In this document: in pieces, positions 1-6,769 of the stretch
Layout: the number at the start of each line of letters is the position of its first letter
Position numbering within the stretch: the stretch's first letter is position 1
Source of the DNA: an uncultured Collinsella sp.
GTDB lineage: Bacteria; Actinomycetota; Coriobacteriia; Coriobacteriales; Coriobacteriaceae
Direction: 5' to 3'
Length of the DNA stretch: 15,793 bases
Assembly (NCBI GenBank): GCA_902494935.1
Contig: CABUVH010000028.1
Span: forward strand, 1 to 15,793
Notes under the pieces: generated by a model
Told to the model about the DNA's origin: nothing
Seen by the model: the letters and a program-made list of their open reading frames with translations, nothing else
Databases searched by the model: none
Program-made: the position numbers and the translations under genes

Positions 1-47
1 AAATACGGATTGTTTAGCCCAATAAACCTGGCAAACAGTCCGTATTT
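1..47. repeat. Inverted repeat / possible bidirectional terminator
   Basis: Positions 1-15 and 33-47 are inverted copies, with one G-T wobble (10/38) across 15 pairs. GCC 17-19 and GGC 30-32 extend the stem beyond a bulged A16, leaving a 10-nt loop. Both ends are A/T-rich (AAATA and TATTT). This suits a bidirectional terminator separating an upstream gene outside the window from the amylase gene, although the T-tract is short. No coding sequence is seen in 1-128. Confidence 0.45.
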
Positions 48-87
48 CACCGCAACTTATTTTGGGGAAGGGGGTGCACGCTGGGCA

Positions 88-123
88 TACAATGGATGTC
101 GTTGTGTTGAGCTTACCGGGAGG
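88..123 (+). promoter_or_regulatory. Possible -10 element and RBS of the amylase gene
   Basis: TACAAT at 88-93 is one mismatch from the sigma-70 -10 consensus, but no convincing -35 hexamer sits 16-18 bp upstream, so the promoter call is weak. The GGGAGG at 118-123, five bases before the ATG at 129, is a clear ribosome binding site and supports that start. Confidence 0.3.
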
Positions 124-128
124 TTGCT

Positions 129-1505
129 ATGTGGGCATACGAGACGACGTTCTACCAGGTCTATCCGCTGGGCTTTTGCGGAGCTCCGCGCGAAAACGCC
201 GCGCCCGTTGCTGAGGATGAGCTCGCCCAGGCTGCCAACGACGCGCCCAACTCCGATGCCCCCATCATGAAGATCGCCCAGTGGGCCGACTACCTGCAAA
301 AACTCGGTATTGGCGCCGTGCTCATCAACCCGCCGCTCGAGTCTGATAGTCACGGCTACGATACGCGCAGTCTGCGCCATATCGACCGCCGCCTGGGTGG
401 GGATGCCGACTTTGCCGCCGTATGCGACACGCTGCATACCCATGGCATCCGCGTGGTGCTCGATGCTGTCTTCAACCACGTCGGCCGCGGTTTTTGGGCC
501 TTCCGCGACGTGCAGGAGCGCAAGTGGGACTCGCCCTACAAGGACTGGTTCCACATTAGCTTTGACGGTGACTCGTGCTACGGCGACGGCTTTTGGTACG
601 AGGGCTGGGAGGGCCATTTTGAGCTTGTGAAGCTTAACCTGCAAAACCCCGCCGTGGTCGATTACCTGCTCGAGTCTGTGCGCCGTTGGGCCGACGTCTT
701 TGGCGTCGACGGCCTGCGCCTGGACGTTGCCTATATGCTCGACCGCGACTTTATGCGCCGCCTACACGCCTTTACCCGCGAGCTCAAGCCCGACTTCGTG
801 CTGATCGGCGAGACACTCCACGGCGACTACAACCAGATCGTCAACGACGAGATGCTCGACTCCTGTACCAACTACGAGTGCTACAAGGGTCTGTACTCCA
901 GCTTTAACTCGGTCAATATGTTCGAGATCGCGCACTCGCTGCACCGTCAGTTTGGCGGCGACCCCTGGTGCATCTACCGCGGCAAGCACCTGCTGTCGTT
1001 TGTCGACAACCACGACGTGCCGCGCCTGGCAAGCATCCTTACCGACAAATCGTGCCTGCGTCCCGCCTATGGCATGCTCTTTGGCATGCCAGGCATCCCG
1101 TGCGTCTACTATGGCAGCGAGTGGGGAATTGCTGGTGAAAAGGGCGGCCCCGATGGCGACTGGGCGCTGCGCCCTGCGCTCGATGAGCCTGCGCCCAATG
1201 AGCTGACGGCGTTTATCACGCAGCTTGCGCACCTTCGCTCGGCCGACGACGCGGCGGCCCGTGCTCTCAACTACGGCGCGTACCGCAACGTGGTGATCCA
1301 GAACAAGCAGCTGCTGTTCGAACGCGCCTGCGACGGCGCGACGGTGCTCGTAGCGGTGAACGCTGTGGACGAGCCTTACACCTTTGGAGCCGGCGAACTC
1401 AACAGCTCCTTTGTCGACCTGCTTGCCGACGATGCACCCACGGTCGAGCTGACGGGCGCGCTTGAGCTTGCGCCCTACGAGGTGCGCTATCTGTTGAGGG
1501 CCTAG
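129..1505 (+). CDS. GH13 alpha-amylase-family glycoside hydrolase
   Basis: The 458-residue protein carries all four conserved GH13 regions in order. Region I is DAVFNH at 112-117. Region II is GLRLD at 195-199, with nucleophile D199. Region III has the acid/base E228 within LIGET. Region IV is FVDNHD at 291-296, with D296 as the transition-state stabiliser. The TIM barrel starts almost at the N-terminus (YQVYPLGF at 9-16), so there is no N-terminal starch-binding or cyclodextrinase N domain and no signal peptide. It should be a cytoplasmic enzyme acting on alpha-1,4 (or trehalose-like) glucans or oligosaccharides; exact specificity cannot be read. A small all-beta C-terminal domain occupies about 375-458. 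The start is set by GGGAGG five bases upstream. The next gene begins 3 bp after the stop, so the two are probably cotranscribed. Confidence 0.93.
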   Translation: MWAYETTFYQVYPLGFCGAPRENAAPVAEDELAQAANDAPNSDAPIMKIAQWADYLQKLGIGAVLINPPLESDSHGYDTRSLRHIDRRLGGDADFAAVCDTLHTHGIRVVLDAVFNHVGRGFWAFRDVQERKWDSPYKDWFHISFDGDSCYGDGFWYEGWEGHFELVKLNLQNPAVVDYLLESVRRWADVFGVDGLRLDVAYMLDRDFMRRLHAFTRELKPDFVLIGETLHGDYNQIVNDEMLDSCTNYECYKGLYSSFNSVNMFEIAHSLHRQFGGDPWCIYRGKHLLSFVDNHDVPRLASILTDKSCLRPAYGMLFGMPGIPCVYYGSEWGIAGEKGGPDGDWALRPALDEPAPNELTAFITQLAHLRSADDAAARALNYGAYRNVVIQNKQLLFERACDGATVLVAVNAVDEPYTFGAGELNSSFVDLLADDAPTVELTGALELAPYEVRYLLRA

Positions 1506-1508
1506 GCC

Positions 1509-2072
1509 ATGGCTGCGTCCGACGAGGGCTATCAACATATTGAGCATGGGTTCGAGCCCGTGTTCGACCAGCGCTCGCGCGTTTTGGTGCTGGGGTCGTT
1601 TCCCTCGGTGCTTTCGCGCGCCAATGCCTTTTATTACGGCAATCCTCAGAATCGCTTTTGGCGCGTGATGGCCGCGTGCCTCGGTGTGCCCGTGCCGCCC
1701 AACGAGGGCGACCCTTTGGCAAGCGGTGAGCCCGCGACGCTCGACGTCTCGATTGCCGCCAAGCGGGCCATGCTGCTGAACGGCGGCGTAGCCCTGTGGG
1801 ATGTGATTGAGAGCTGCGACATTAAGGGCTCGAGTGATGCCAGCATTAAAAACGTTGTGCCGGCACATATCGAGTGCATTACCGACATGGCTCCCATTGA
1901 GCAGGTGATATGCAACGGCGGTACAGCTGGCCGGCTCTACAAGCGCTATCTACAAGAACGCACCGGGCTACCGGCCATCGTTCTGCCGTCGACAAGTCCC
2001 GCCAATGCGGCATGGCGCCTGGAACGCCTTGTCGAGCGCTGGCGCGAGGCCGTTGAATGGGGCGCTCTGTAA
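1509..2072 (+). CDS. DNA-deoxyinosine (hypoxanthine) glycosylase, UDG superfamily family 6
   Basis: This 187-residue protein has the two hallmark blocks of the hypoxanthine-DNA glycosylase branch of the uracil-DNA glycosylase superfamily. The N-terminal block is VLGSFPS (27-33) followed by FYYGNPQNRFW (41-51), in which the GNPQN asparagine is the expected catalytic or base-recognition residue. The C-terminal motif is LPSTSPANA (159-167). The family removes deaminated adenine (hypoxanthine) and sometimes uracil from DNA in base-excision repair. ATG 1509 lies 3 bp after the amylase stop, with GAGGG near 1496-1500 inside the preceding gene, so translation is likely coupled. The functional pairing with an amylase looks incidental. 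The gene converges on the next one with a gap of only 13 bp and no visible terminator. Confidence 0.85.
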   Translation: MAASDEGYQHIEHGFEPVFDQRSRVLVLGSFPSVLSRANAFYYGNPQNRFWRVMAACLGVPVPPNEGDPLASGEPATLDVSIAAKRAMLLNGGVALWDVIESCDIKGSSDASIKNVVPAHIECITDMAPIEQVICNGGTAGRLYKRYLQERTGLPAIVLPSTSPANAAWRLERLVERWREAVEWGAL

Positions 2073-2085
2073 TTTAGATATCTGA

Positions 2086-2733
2086 TTAGGCGCGGCTGCC
2101 GAGGCGTTTCATGATGGCATGCCATATCGGTGCGGGCAGCGCGGGCCTGGCGCGCACCATGCCGTCGGCATCGACGCCACCGGCATTGCCACCGCCAAGC
2201 AGCTGCGCATACTCAATGGAGCAGCCCATGCGAACGGCGCCCACAAGCTTATCCATCGCTTCGGAAAATGGCCGGCGCAAGAGGCCCATACGCGGGGAGT
2301 GGCGAAGCGCCGCAATACCGCTGCCGGCACAGACGACAACGCCGCCACACCACAATTGGTCGTGGCACTCACATGCCTTGTGCAGACGAACGGCGGTCCC
2401 GCGCGCCTGCTTCGCGCCCTCTTGTGCGGCTCGAATCGCGGCATAGACGCGCGTTCCCGTACCGCCAAAGCGTTCAAGCGCCTGCTCGATAGCTGTCAAC
2501 GTCTCATCGTCAGCCACATCTTCAATGGCGAGCACCATGCCATCGACTGCACCGGCATCATCCGCCTTCAAATCGACCGGGTGGGGGAGTGTGGTGCCAG
2601 AAAGCTGAGCATAGGCGGCGATGGCATCCTGCAGGTCCCAAAGCAAAAACTCAAGATCGGCGCTCTCGGGAATACTGACAAAAGCGATGTTATGCAGTGT
2701 TTTTGGTACATCGCCACGTGTGGTCGTCTCCAT
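2086..2733 (-). CDS. Uncharacterised 215-residue protein, possibly flavodoxin-fold
   Basis: I do not recognise this gene with confidence. The start is well supported: reading the minus strand, AAGGAGG lies about five bases before the ATG at 2733. The protein has no signal peptide or membrane segment. Its N-terminal half (about 13-95) alternates hydrophobic strands and helices (HNIAFVSIP, GMVLAIEDV, ALERFGGTGTRVYAAIRA). The C-terminal half holds WCGGVVVCAGSGIAAL (about 128-143), then SPRMGLLRRPFSEAMDKL (about 145-162). That block resembles the central glycine-rich segment of small NAD(P)H:FMN oxidoreductase-like proteins, but no clear N-terminal phosphate-binding loop is visible. Three cysteines (C121, C123, C129) cluster in the middle. 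It is divergent from the aminotransferase, with a 93-bp shared upstream region. The flavodoxin-like fold is an inference. Confidence 0.75.
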   Translation of the reverse strand: METTTRGDVPKTLHNIAFVSIPESADLEFLLWDLQDAIAAYAQLSGTTLPHPVDLKADDAGAVDGMVLAIEDVADDETLTAIEQALERFGGTGTRVYAAIRAAQEGAKQARGTAVRLHKACECHDQLWCGGVVVCAGSGIAALRHSPRMGLLRRPFSEAMDKLVGAVRMGCSIEYAQLLGGGNAGGVDADGMVRARPALPAPIWHAIMKRLGSRA

Positions 2734-2826
2734 GCCGCCTCCTTTCCGGTTGGTTTCCGTTTAGGTTACACCGTCTGACGGCGCTCCGCCGCGCTATCCT
2801 AGTGCAACCCTTACGAAAGGAACGCC
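2734..2826. promoter_or_regulatory. Divergent intergenic region
   Basis: These 93 bp must carry the promoters of both the minus-strand 215-residue gene and the plus-strand aminotransferase. TATCCT at 2795-2800 is a possible plus-strand -10 box, without a good -35. On the minus strand TAACCT (2768-2763) is an equally weak candidate. Ribosome binding sites are clear on both sides: AAAGGA 2816-2821 for plus and AGGAGG about 2739-2744 for minus. Confidence 0.35.
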
Positions 2827-3963
2827 ATGCGTCTGCCCATGAATACCTCGCTTGCCACGCTCAAGCCCTCCGGCATCCGTCGGATCAACGCGCTCGCCGC
2901 CCAGCACCCGGGGTGTATCGCGCTCGCGCTCGGCGAGCCCGATTTTTCCACGCCCGATGTGATTAGCGCCGAGGTGACCGCTTCGTTGGACCGCGGCGAC
3001 ACACACTATCCGCCCAACAACGGTCGCCCCGCTCTGCGCGAAGCGCTGTCTGCCTACATGGGGGATGCGGGCCTTACGTTTTCGGCCGACGAGGTCATCC
3101 TGACCGACGGCGCGACCGAGGCCCTGTCGGCTACGTTTATGGCCATGCTCAACCCCGGCGACGAGGTTATCATCCCCACGCCGGCTTTTGGCCTGTACGA
3201 AAGCATCGTCGTGGCCAACCACGCCAAGTCGGTCTTTTTGGATACGGAGCCTGCGCAATTCCAGATTGACGAGGACGCACTTCGTGCTTGCGTGACGCCG
3301 GCGACCAAGGCCATCGTTATCTGCTCGCCCAACAATCCTACGGGCTGCATTCTCAACGCGGCATCGCTCGACGCCGTGGCACGCGTAGCGGAGCAGGCGG
3401 GCATCTACGTAGTCTGCGACGACGTATACAACCGTCTGGTCTATGTGGATGGCTACGAGCGATTTGCCCAGCGCCACCCGGAGCTACGCGAGCAGACGGT
3501 GGTCATCGAGAGCTTCTCCAAGCCCTGGGCTATGACTGGCTGGCGCTTGGGTTGGCTCGCAGCCGCAGCCCCCGTCATCGCCGAGATCGCAAAGGCTCAC
3601 CAATACTTAGTATCGAGCGCCGTCTCCTTTGAGATGGATGCCGCAGCCCGAGCCCTCACCGTCGACCCAACCCCCATGCTCAAAGTCTACCGAGCCCGCC
3701 GCAAACGCGTGCTCGCAGCCTTAAACGCCATGGCCCTCGACGTAGTGGAACCAGCCGGCGCCTTCTACGCTTTCCCGAGCATCAAACAATTCGGCCTAAC
3801 AAGCGAAGACTTCTGCATCAAAGCCATCAAAGAGGCAAACGTAGCCCTAGTCCCAGGCGACTGTTTCGGCACCGAAGGCCACATCCGCCTAAGCTACTGC
3901 GTCTCCGACCAAGATCTGGACGAAGGCCTAAATCGCCTGTCCACCTTCATTTCAACCTTATAG
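2827..3963 (+). CDS. PLP-dependent aminotransferase, class I/II (fold type I)
   Basis: The 378-residue protein has the standard fold-type-I residues. NNPTG is at 169-173, D198 and Y201 lie in the CDDVY motif, the PLP-Schiff-base lysine K232 is in SFSKPWAMTGWR, and the carboxylate-binding R354 is in GHIRLSY. The N-terminal ALGEPDFSTP (about 38-47) and GDTHYPPNNG are typical of aspartate/aromatic-type transaminases (AspC/PatA-like). The substrate cannot be fixed from sequence. ATG 2827 is preferred over ATG 2839 because AAAGGA lies five bases before it. The last 120 codons (from about 3601) use quite different synonymous codons from the first 258: all five lysines become AAA instead of AAG, and there are three TTA and four CTA. 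This hints at recombination or a distinct mutational history. No T-rich terminator follows; the palindromic element downstream may serve. Confidence 0.93.
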   Translation: MRLPMNTSLATLKPSGIRRINALAAQHPGCIALALGEPDFSTPDVISAEVTASLDRGDTHYPPNNGRPALREALSAYMGDAGLTFSADEVILTDGATEALSATFMAMLNPGDEVIIPTPAFGLYESIVVANHAKSVFLDTEPAQFQIDEDALRACVTPATKAIVICSPNNPTGCILNAASLDAVARVAEQAGIYVVCDDVYNRLVYVDGYERFAQRHPELREQTVVIESFSKPWAMTGWRLGWLAAAAPVIAEIAKAHQYLVSSAVSFEMDAAARALTVDPTPMLKVYRARRKRVLAALNAMALDVVEPAGAFYAFPSIKQFGLTSEDFCIKAIKEANVALVPGDCFGTEGHIRLSYCVSDQDLDEGLNRLSTFISTL

Positions 3964-4058
3964 CCCAACGGGACGCAATACATCAGCCCACCGACCCAAG
4001 CATTATGAGTGGGGCGCGTCGCTCAACGGACTCGAGGATTCGCAGCAAAGGCAACGTA

Positions 4059-4188
4059 GCTCCGGCCGGGAGGGGCAGGGCGAGTTTTCCGTAGATTCCG
4101 CACGAGCCGAAGGCCACTTAATGTGGCCTTCGTGCGAGCCCAGGACTTGACCGAGCGGAAAACTCGCCCTGCCCCTCCCGGCCGGAGC
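4059..4188. repeat. Long palindromic intergenic element (33-bp perfect arms)
   Basis: Positions 4059-4091 and 4156-4188 are exact reverse complements (33 bp). The arms are purine/pyrimidine-biased, starting GCTCCGGCCGGGAGG. Between them is a second inverted repeat: CGCACGA 4099-4105 with TCGTGCG 4130-4136, or alternatively GAAGGCCAC 4109-4117 with GTGGCCTTC 4123-4131 around a 5-nt loop. There is no open reading frame of note and no classical T-tract, so it is not a textbook terminator. The sequence CGTA occurs on both outer sides (4055-4058 and 4188-4191), a weak hint of a target duplication. It could be a miniature repeat, a transcription barrier shielding the ribosomal operon, or a structured RNA. 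Copy number in the genome is unknown here. Confidence 0.85.
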
Positions 4189-4222
4189 GTATGCAGGGTT
4201 TGTGTACGAATCCTCGCGCCCG

Positions 4223-4251
4223 TTGACCGACGCCGGGGTCCCCGCCATAAT
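4223..4251 (+). promoter_or_regulatory. Sigma-70-type promoter of the rplJL operon
   Basis: TTGACC (4223-4228), a 17-bp spacer, then CATAAT (4246-4251). Each hexamer is one mismatch from consensus and the spacing is ideal. Transcription should start near 4258, just before the L10 leader RNA and about 210 nt upstream of the rplJ start codon. Confidence 0.8.
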
Positions 4252-4261
4252 ACTTTCGGTT

Positions 4262-4346
4262 AACGCACGAATCCGCTGCCAGAGACAGCCGGTGCAAACG
4301 GGCATCGCCCGCGAGCTTAATGGGTCATCCCGCCAGCCGAGGTGGT
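4262..4346 (+). ncRNA. Ribosomal protein L10 leader RNA
   Basis: The segment contains the characteristic run CTGCCAGAGACAGCCGGTG (4276-4294), a hairpin CGGGC-ATC-GCCCG (4299-4311), then GAGCTTAATGGGTCATCC and CCGAGGTGG. This is the conserved pattern of the L10 leader upstream of rplJ in Gram-positive and actinobacterial genomes. The L10(L12)4 complex binds this RNA to autoregulate the operon. The terminator that follows at 4366-4402 indicates a transcription-attenuation mechanism, as known for Bacillus subtilis rplJL. Recognition is by eye; exact boundaries are approximate. Confidence 0.85.
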
Positions 4347-4365
4347 CGAGTAGATATGTCTTCTC

Positions 4366-4402
4366 GCCCCCGTCGCTCATGCAGCGCGGGGGCTTTCTTT
4401 TT
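4366..4402 (+). terminator. Intrinsic terminator/attenuator in the rplJ leader
   Basis: The outer stem GCCCCCG (4366-4372) pairs with CGGGGGC (4387-4393), the inner stem CGCT (4374-4377) pairs with AGCG (4383-4386), and T4373 is bulged. The tract TTTCTTTTT (4394-4402) follows. It lies between the L10 leader and rplJ, so it must be read through for rplJL expression and is the likely regulated step. A second GCCCCCG at 4409-4415 could compete for the same G-rich arm. Confidence 0.85.
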
Positions 4403-4467
4403 GGACATGCCCCCGTCACGTCCTTGTGGCGGACCGTGCCCGGAAAGAATTCGAGGAGGTGTAATTC

Positions 4468-4989
4468 ATGCCCCAGCAGTACAAAATCGACAAGGTTGCA
4501 GAGATCGAGTCCCGTATCGCCGAGAACGCCGGTCTGTTCGTCGTCAACTACAACGGTCTGACGGTTAAGCAGGCTCAGGAGCTGCGTCATCAGCTTCGCG
4601 AGTGCGGCGCCGAGATGAAGGTCTACAAGAACAACCTGGTCAAGATCGCTCTCAAGAACCAGGAGCAGCCCGAGCTCGACGAGATTCTCGCCGGCCCCGT
4701 CGCTTATGTGTTCTACGAGACCGAGCCGGTCGAGGCCGCTAAGGCCCTTAAGGACTTCTCCGCTAAGTCCAAGGGCGTCCTTGAGATCAAGGGCGGTATC
4801 TCCGACGGCAAGGTCGTTTCCGCTGATGATGTTAAGGCTATCGCCGAGCTGCCCACCAAGGACCAGCTTCTCGGCCAGATCGCCGGTCTCATCTCCGGTT
4901 TCGCTCGCGACATCGCTGTCTGCGTCAACGGCGTTTCCTCTGGTCTCGCTCGTTCGATCCAGCAGGTCTCCGAGCAGAAGGCAGCCTAG
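4468..4989 (+). CDS. rplJ: 50S ribosomal protein L10
   Basis: The 173-residue protein is the stalk base protein that binds 23S rRNA and anchors L7/L12 dimers. The N-terminal RNA-binding domain is recognisable by FVVNYNGLTVKQAQELR (about 24-40), the KVYKNNLVKIAL segment (about 51-62) and the GPVAYVF strand (about 76-82). The C-terminal helix after LPTKDQLLGQIAGLI is the L12-dimer-binding spine. Length fits the family. The start is fixed by a strong AGGAGGTG (4454-4461) six bases before ATG. The gene is preceded by its L10 leader and attenuator and followed 102 bp later by rplL. Upstream rplK-rplA, often adjacent, are absent from this window. Confidence 0.97.
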   Translation: MPQQYKIDKVAEIESRIAENAGLFVVNYNGLTVKQAQELRHQLRECGAEMKVYKNNLVKIALKNQEQPELDEILAGPVAYVFYETEPVEAAKALKDFSAKSKGVLEIKGGISDGKVVSADDVKAIAELPTKDQLLGQIAGLISGFARDIAVCVNGVSSGLARSIQQVSEQKAA

Positions 4990-5091
4990 TCGCTGTTTTC
5001 ACCCGCGGCGGCAACGCCGCACCCCTGGCGCATTCGCGCCGTGTTTTAACTGATCTCCGTGCACAGACACGGAAACCGAAAGGACTTAGAA
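4990..5091 (+). promoter_or_regulatory. rplJ-rplL intercistronic region with three hairpins
   Basis: Three small perfect hairpins lie in tandem. GCGGCG-GCAA-CGCCGC (5005-5020) has a GNRA tetraloop. GGCGC-ATTC-GCGCC (5027-5040) is followed by GTGTTTTAAC. CCGTG-N6-CACGG (5057-5072) comes just before the rplL RBS. The second could act as a weak partial terminator. More likely the set stabilises or processes mRNA so that L12 (four to six copies per ribosome) is made in excess of L10. Confidence 0.5.
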
Positions 5092-5469
5092 ATGGCTAAG
5101 CTTACCACCGATGAGATCATCGATGCTCTTAAGGAAATGACCCTTCTCGAGGCTTCCGAGCTCGTTAAGGCTATCGAGGACACCTTCGGCGTTTCCGCCG
5201 CTGCTCCTGCCGCCGTTGTCGCCGCTCCCGCTGCTGGCGCTGCTGAGGCCGAGGAGAAGACCGAGTTTGACGTCGTGCTCGAGGGCTTCGGCGACAACAA
5301 GATCCAGGTCATCAAGGCCGTCCGTGAGCTCACCAACCTTGGCCTGAAGGAGGCCAAGGAGGTCGTCGAGGGCGCTCCCAAGGCTGTTCTCGAGGGTGCC
5401 AAGAAGGAGGACGCCGAGGCTGCCAAGGAGAAGCTCGAGGCTGCTGGCGCTGCTGTCACCCTCAAGTAA
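5092..5469 (+). CDS. rplL: 50S ribosomal protein L7/L12
   Basis: The 125-residue acidic stalk protein recruits translational GTPases. It has an N-terminal dimerisation domain (1 to about 36, MAKLTTDEIIDALKEMTLLE), a flexible Ala/Pro/Val hinge (about 37-54) and a C-terminal domain (about 58-125). The latter shows EFDVVLEGFGDNKIQVIK and the GLKEAKEVVEGAPK helix used for factor binding. ATG 5092 is chosen over an in-frame ATG at 5059 because the protein then begins with the family's MAKLT and AAAGGA (5079-5084) lies seven bases upstream. It is followed by a strong terminator, so rplJL forms its own transcription unit. Codon use is highly biased, as expected for an abundant protein. Confidence 0.97.
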   Translation: MAKLTTDEIIDALKEMTLLEASELVKAIEDTFGVSAAAPAAVVAAPAAGAAEAEEKTEFDVVLEGFGDNKIQVIKAVRELTNLGLKEAKEVVEGAPKAVLEGAKKEDAEAAKEKLEAAGAAVTLK

Positions 5470-5497
5470 TCAGGCTTTCTCGCCAGATTTCTTTGCA

Positions 5498-5529
5498 GAC
5501 GGGGTTCGCATTGCGAGCCCCGTCTTTTT
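5498..5529 (+). terminator. Intrinsic terminator after rplL
   Basis: GACGGGG (5498-5504) pairs with CCCCGTC (5518-5524), extended inward by TTCGC/GCGAG. T5 follows at 5525-5529. It ends the rplJL operon and separates it from galU. Confidence 0.9.
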
Positions 5530-5782
5530 CGTTTTGATCCCTCTATTTTGTTGGCTCGGCATACAAATTGCTGCCGCTTGCGGTGCTTTGGGGTCGCTAC
5601 CGTTGGGCGATAAAATTGCACCATTCGAGCAATAATTTGCGTTGACCTGCTGAAGAATGGCGCTTGCCTACATTAACGTTAATTAACGGCGGTAAGATAA
5701 ACCGGTATCGCAATTTGGTCTGCGGCCGCCGTGCCGCACGCACAGGGCGCATCCTGCGCCTGCGAAAGGATCCTTGAATAAC
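5530..5782 (+). promoter_or_regulatory. galU upstream region: palindrome, candidate promoter parts, leader hairpin
   Basis: No gene is seen here. TTGACC (5642-5647) looks like a -35 box, but the best AT-rich -10 candidates (TACATT 5669-5674, TAAGAT 5693-5698) are not at standard spacing, so the promoter is unresolved. CGTTAATTAACG (5677-5688) is a perfect 12-bp palindrome overlapping TTAACGTTAA (5673-5682), an operator-like cluster. GGCGCA-TCC-TGCGCC (5746-5760) forms a 6-bp hairpin ending four bases before the AAAGGA RBS (5765-5770) and could modulate translation initiation. Confidence 0.4.
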
Positions 5783-6691
5783 ATGAAGGCAATCATCCCC
5801 GCCGCCGGTCTTGGCACGCGTTTTCTGCCTGGCACCAAGTGCACGCCCAAAGAGATGCTGCCGGTGCTCGACAAACCGGTCATCCAGTACGTCGTTGAGG
5901 AGGCGCTCGACCCCGATGAGGTCGACGATGCTATTATCGTCACCTCTCCTGGCAAGCCCGAGTTGCTGAGCTACTTCCAGCCCGATCGCTCGCTCGAGAA
6001 CCTGCTTCGCGAGCGTGGCAAGGACGCCTACGCCGACGCCGTCGCCCATGCTGGTGGTATGCCGGTCGACTTCCGTTATCAGTACGAGCCCAAGGGCCTT
6101 GGCCACGCCATTCGCTCTGCCGCCGACGCTGTGGCAGGGGAGAACTTCCTGGTTCTTCTGGGCGATTACGTTGTGCCCAACCGTGACATCTGCGACAAGA
6201 TGCTTGCCGTCTCCAAGGAGCACGGTGGCGCTTCTGTTATCGCCGTTGCCGCGTGCGCTCCCGAGGAAGTCAGCCGCTATGGCGTTATCGCCGGCGATCG
6301 CGTGGGCGCTCTCGAGGGCTTCGAGAATGCCGCCGACGACGAGCCCGGTGCCGTTTGGCGTATCGGCGGCCTGGTCGAGAAGCCCGCTCCCGAGGCGGCT
6401 CCGTCCAACCTGTACATCGTCGGTCGCTACCTGCTGAGCCCGTTGGTCATGGACCTGCTGGCCGATCAGCAGGCCGGTAAGGGCGGCGAGATCCAGCTGA
6501 CCGATGCCATGGCCCGCTCGCTCGACCGCGAGGCCATGTATGCCGTCGTCATCGACCCGCTGTCGGGCTACGATACCGGTACCCCGTCTGGCTGGATGGC
6601 CACCAATGCCCTCATGGCTGCAAGCGATCCTCGCTTTGCCGGCGCCTTCTGGGATGCCATCGACGAGCGCGGCGGTTTGATGCGCAAATAA
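5783..6691 (+). CDS. galU: UTP--glucose-1-phosphate uridylyltransferase
   Basis: The 302-residue enzyme makes UDP-glucose from UTP and glucose-1-phosphate for cell-envelope and galactose pathways. The N-terminal nucleotide-binding signature is IIPAAGLGTRFLPGTK (4-19), followed by PKEMLP with K23. Further markers are the LVLLGDY strand with the metal-binding aspartate, a WRIGGLVEKP segment, GGEIQLTDAM and GYDTGTPSGWMATN near the C-terminus. Length is normal. The start is ambiguous: AAAGGA (5765-5770) is 12 bases from ATG 5783 but only 3 from an in-frame TTG at 5774, which would add three residues. ATG gives the usual short lead before the first strand. The gene stands between two terminators, separating rplJL from rpoBC. 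Confidence 0.93.
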   Translation: MKAIIPAAGLGTRFLPGTKCTPKEMLPVLDKPVIQYVVEEALDPDEVDDAIIVTSPGKPELLSYFQPDRSLENLLRERGKDAYADAVAHAGGMPVDFRYQYEPKGLGHAIRSAADAVAGENFLVLLGDYVVPNRDICDKMLAVSKEHGGASVIAVAACAPEEVSRYGVIAGDRVGALEGFENAADDEPGAVWRIGGLVEKPAPEAAPSNLYIVGRYLLSPLVMDLLADQQAGKGGEIQLTDAMARSLDREAMYAVVIDPLSGYDTGTPSGWMATNALMAASDPRFAGAFWDAIDERGGLMRK

Positions 6692-6712
6692 GCCTTTCGG
6701 GCATCGACATTT

Positions 6713-6745
6713 ACGGGTGCGGACTTCGGTTCGCGCCCGTTTTTT
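6713..6745 (+). terminator. Intrinsic terminator after galU, UUCG loop
   Basis: A 12-bp stem (6713-6724 with 6729-6740, two G-U pairs) is closed by a C(TTCG)G tetraloop at 6724-6729, the extra-stable loop type. T6 (6740-6745) follows. It isolates galU from rpoBC. Confidence 0.92.
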
Positions 6746-6769
6746 ATAAGAGCTGCGATTGCCAGCCCT

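Noticed and set aside
762..1868. Minus-strand frame of 368 codons opposite the amylase and glycosylase genes
   Set aside because: A shadow of two well-supported genes, with no RBS or family motif.
4003..4590. Minus-strand frame of 195 codons across the rplJ leader
   Set aside because: It covers the palindrome, promoter, leader RNA, terminator and the start of rplJ, all of which explain the sequence better.
5642..5674. TTGACC/TACATT as the galU promoter
   Set aside because: The spacer is 21 bp, outside the normal range, so it is not called as a firm promoter.
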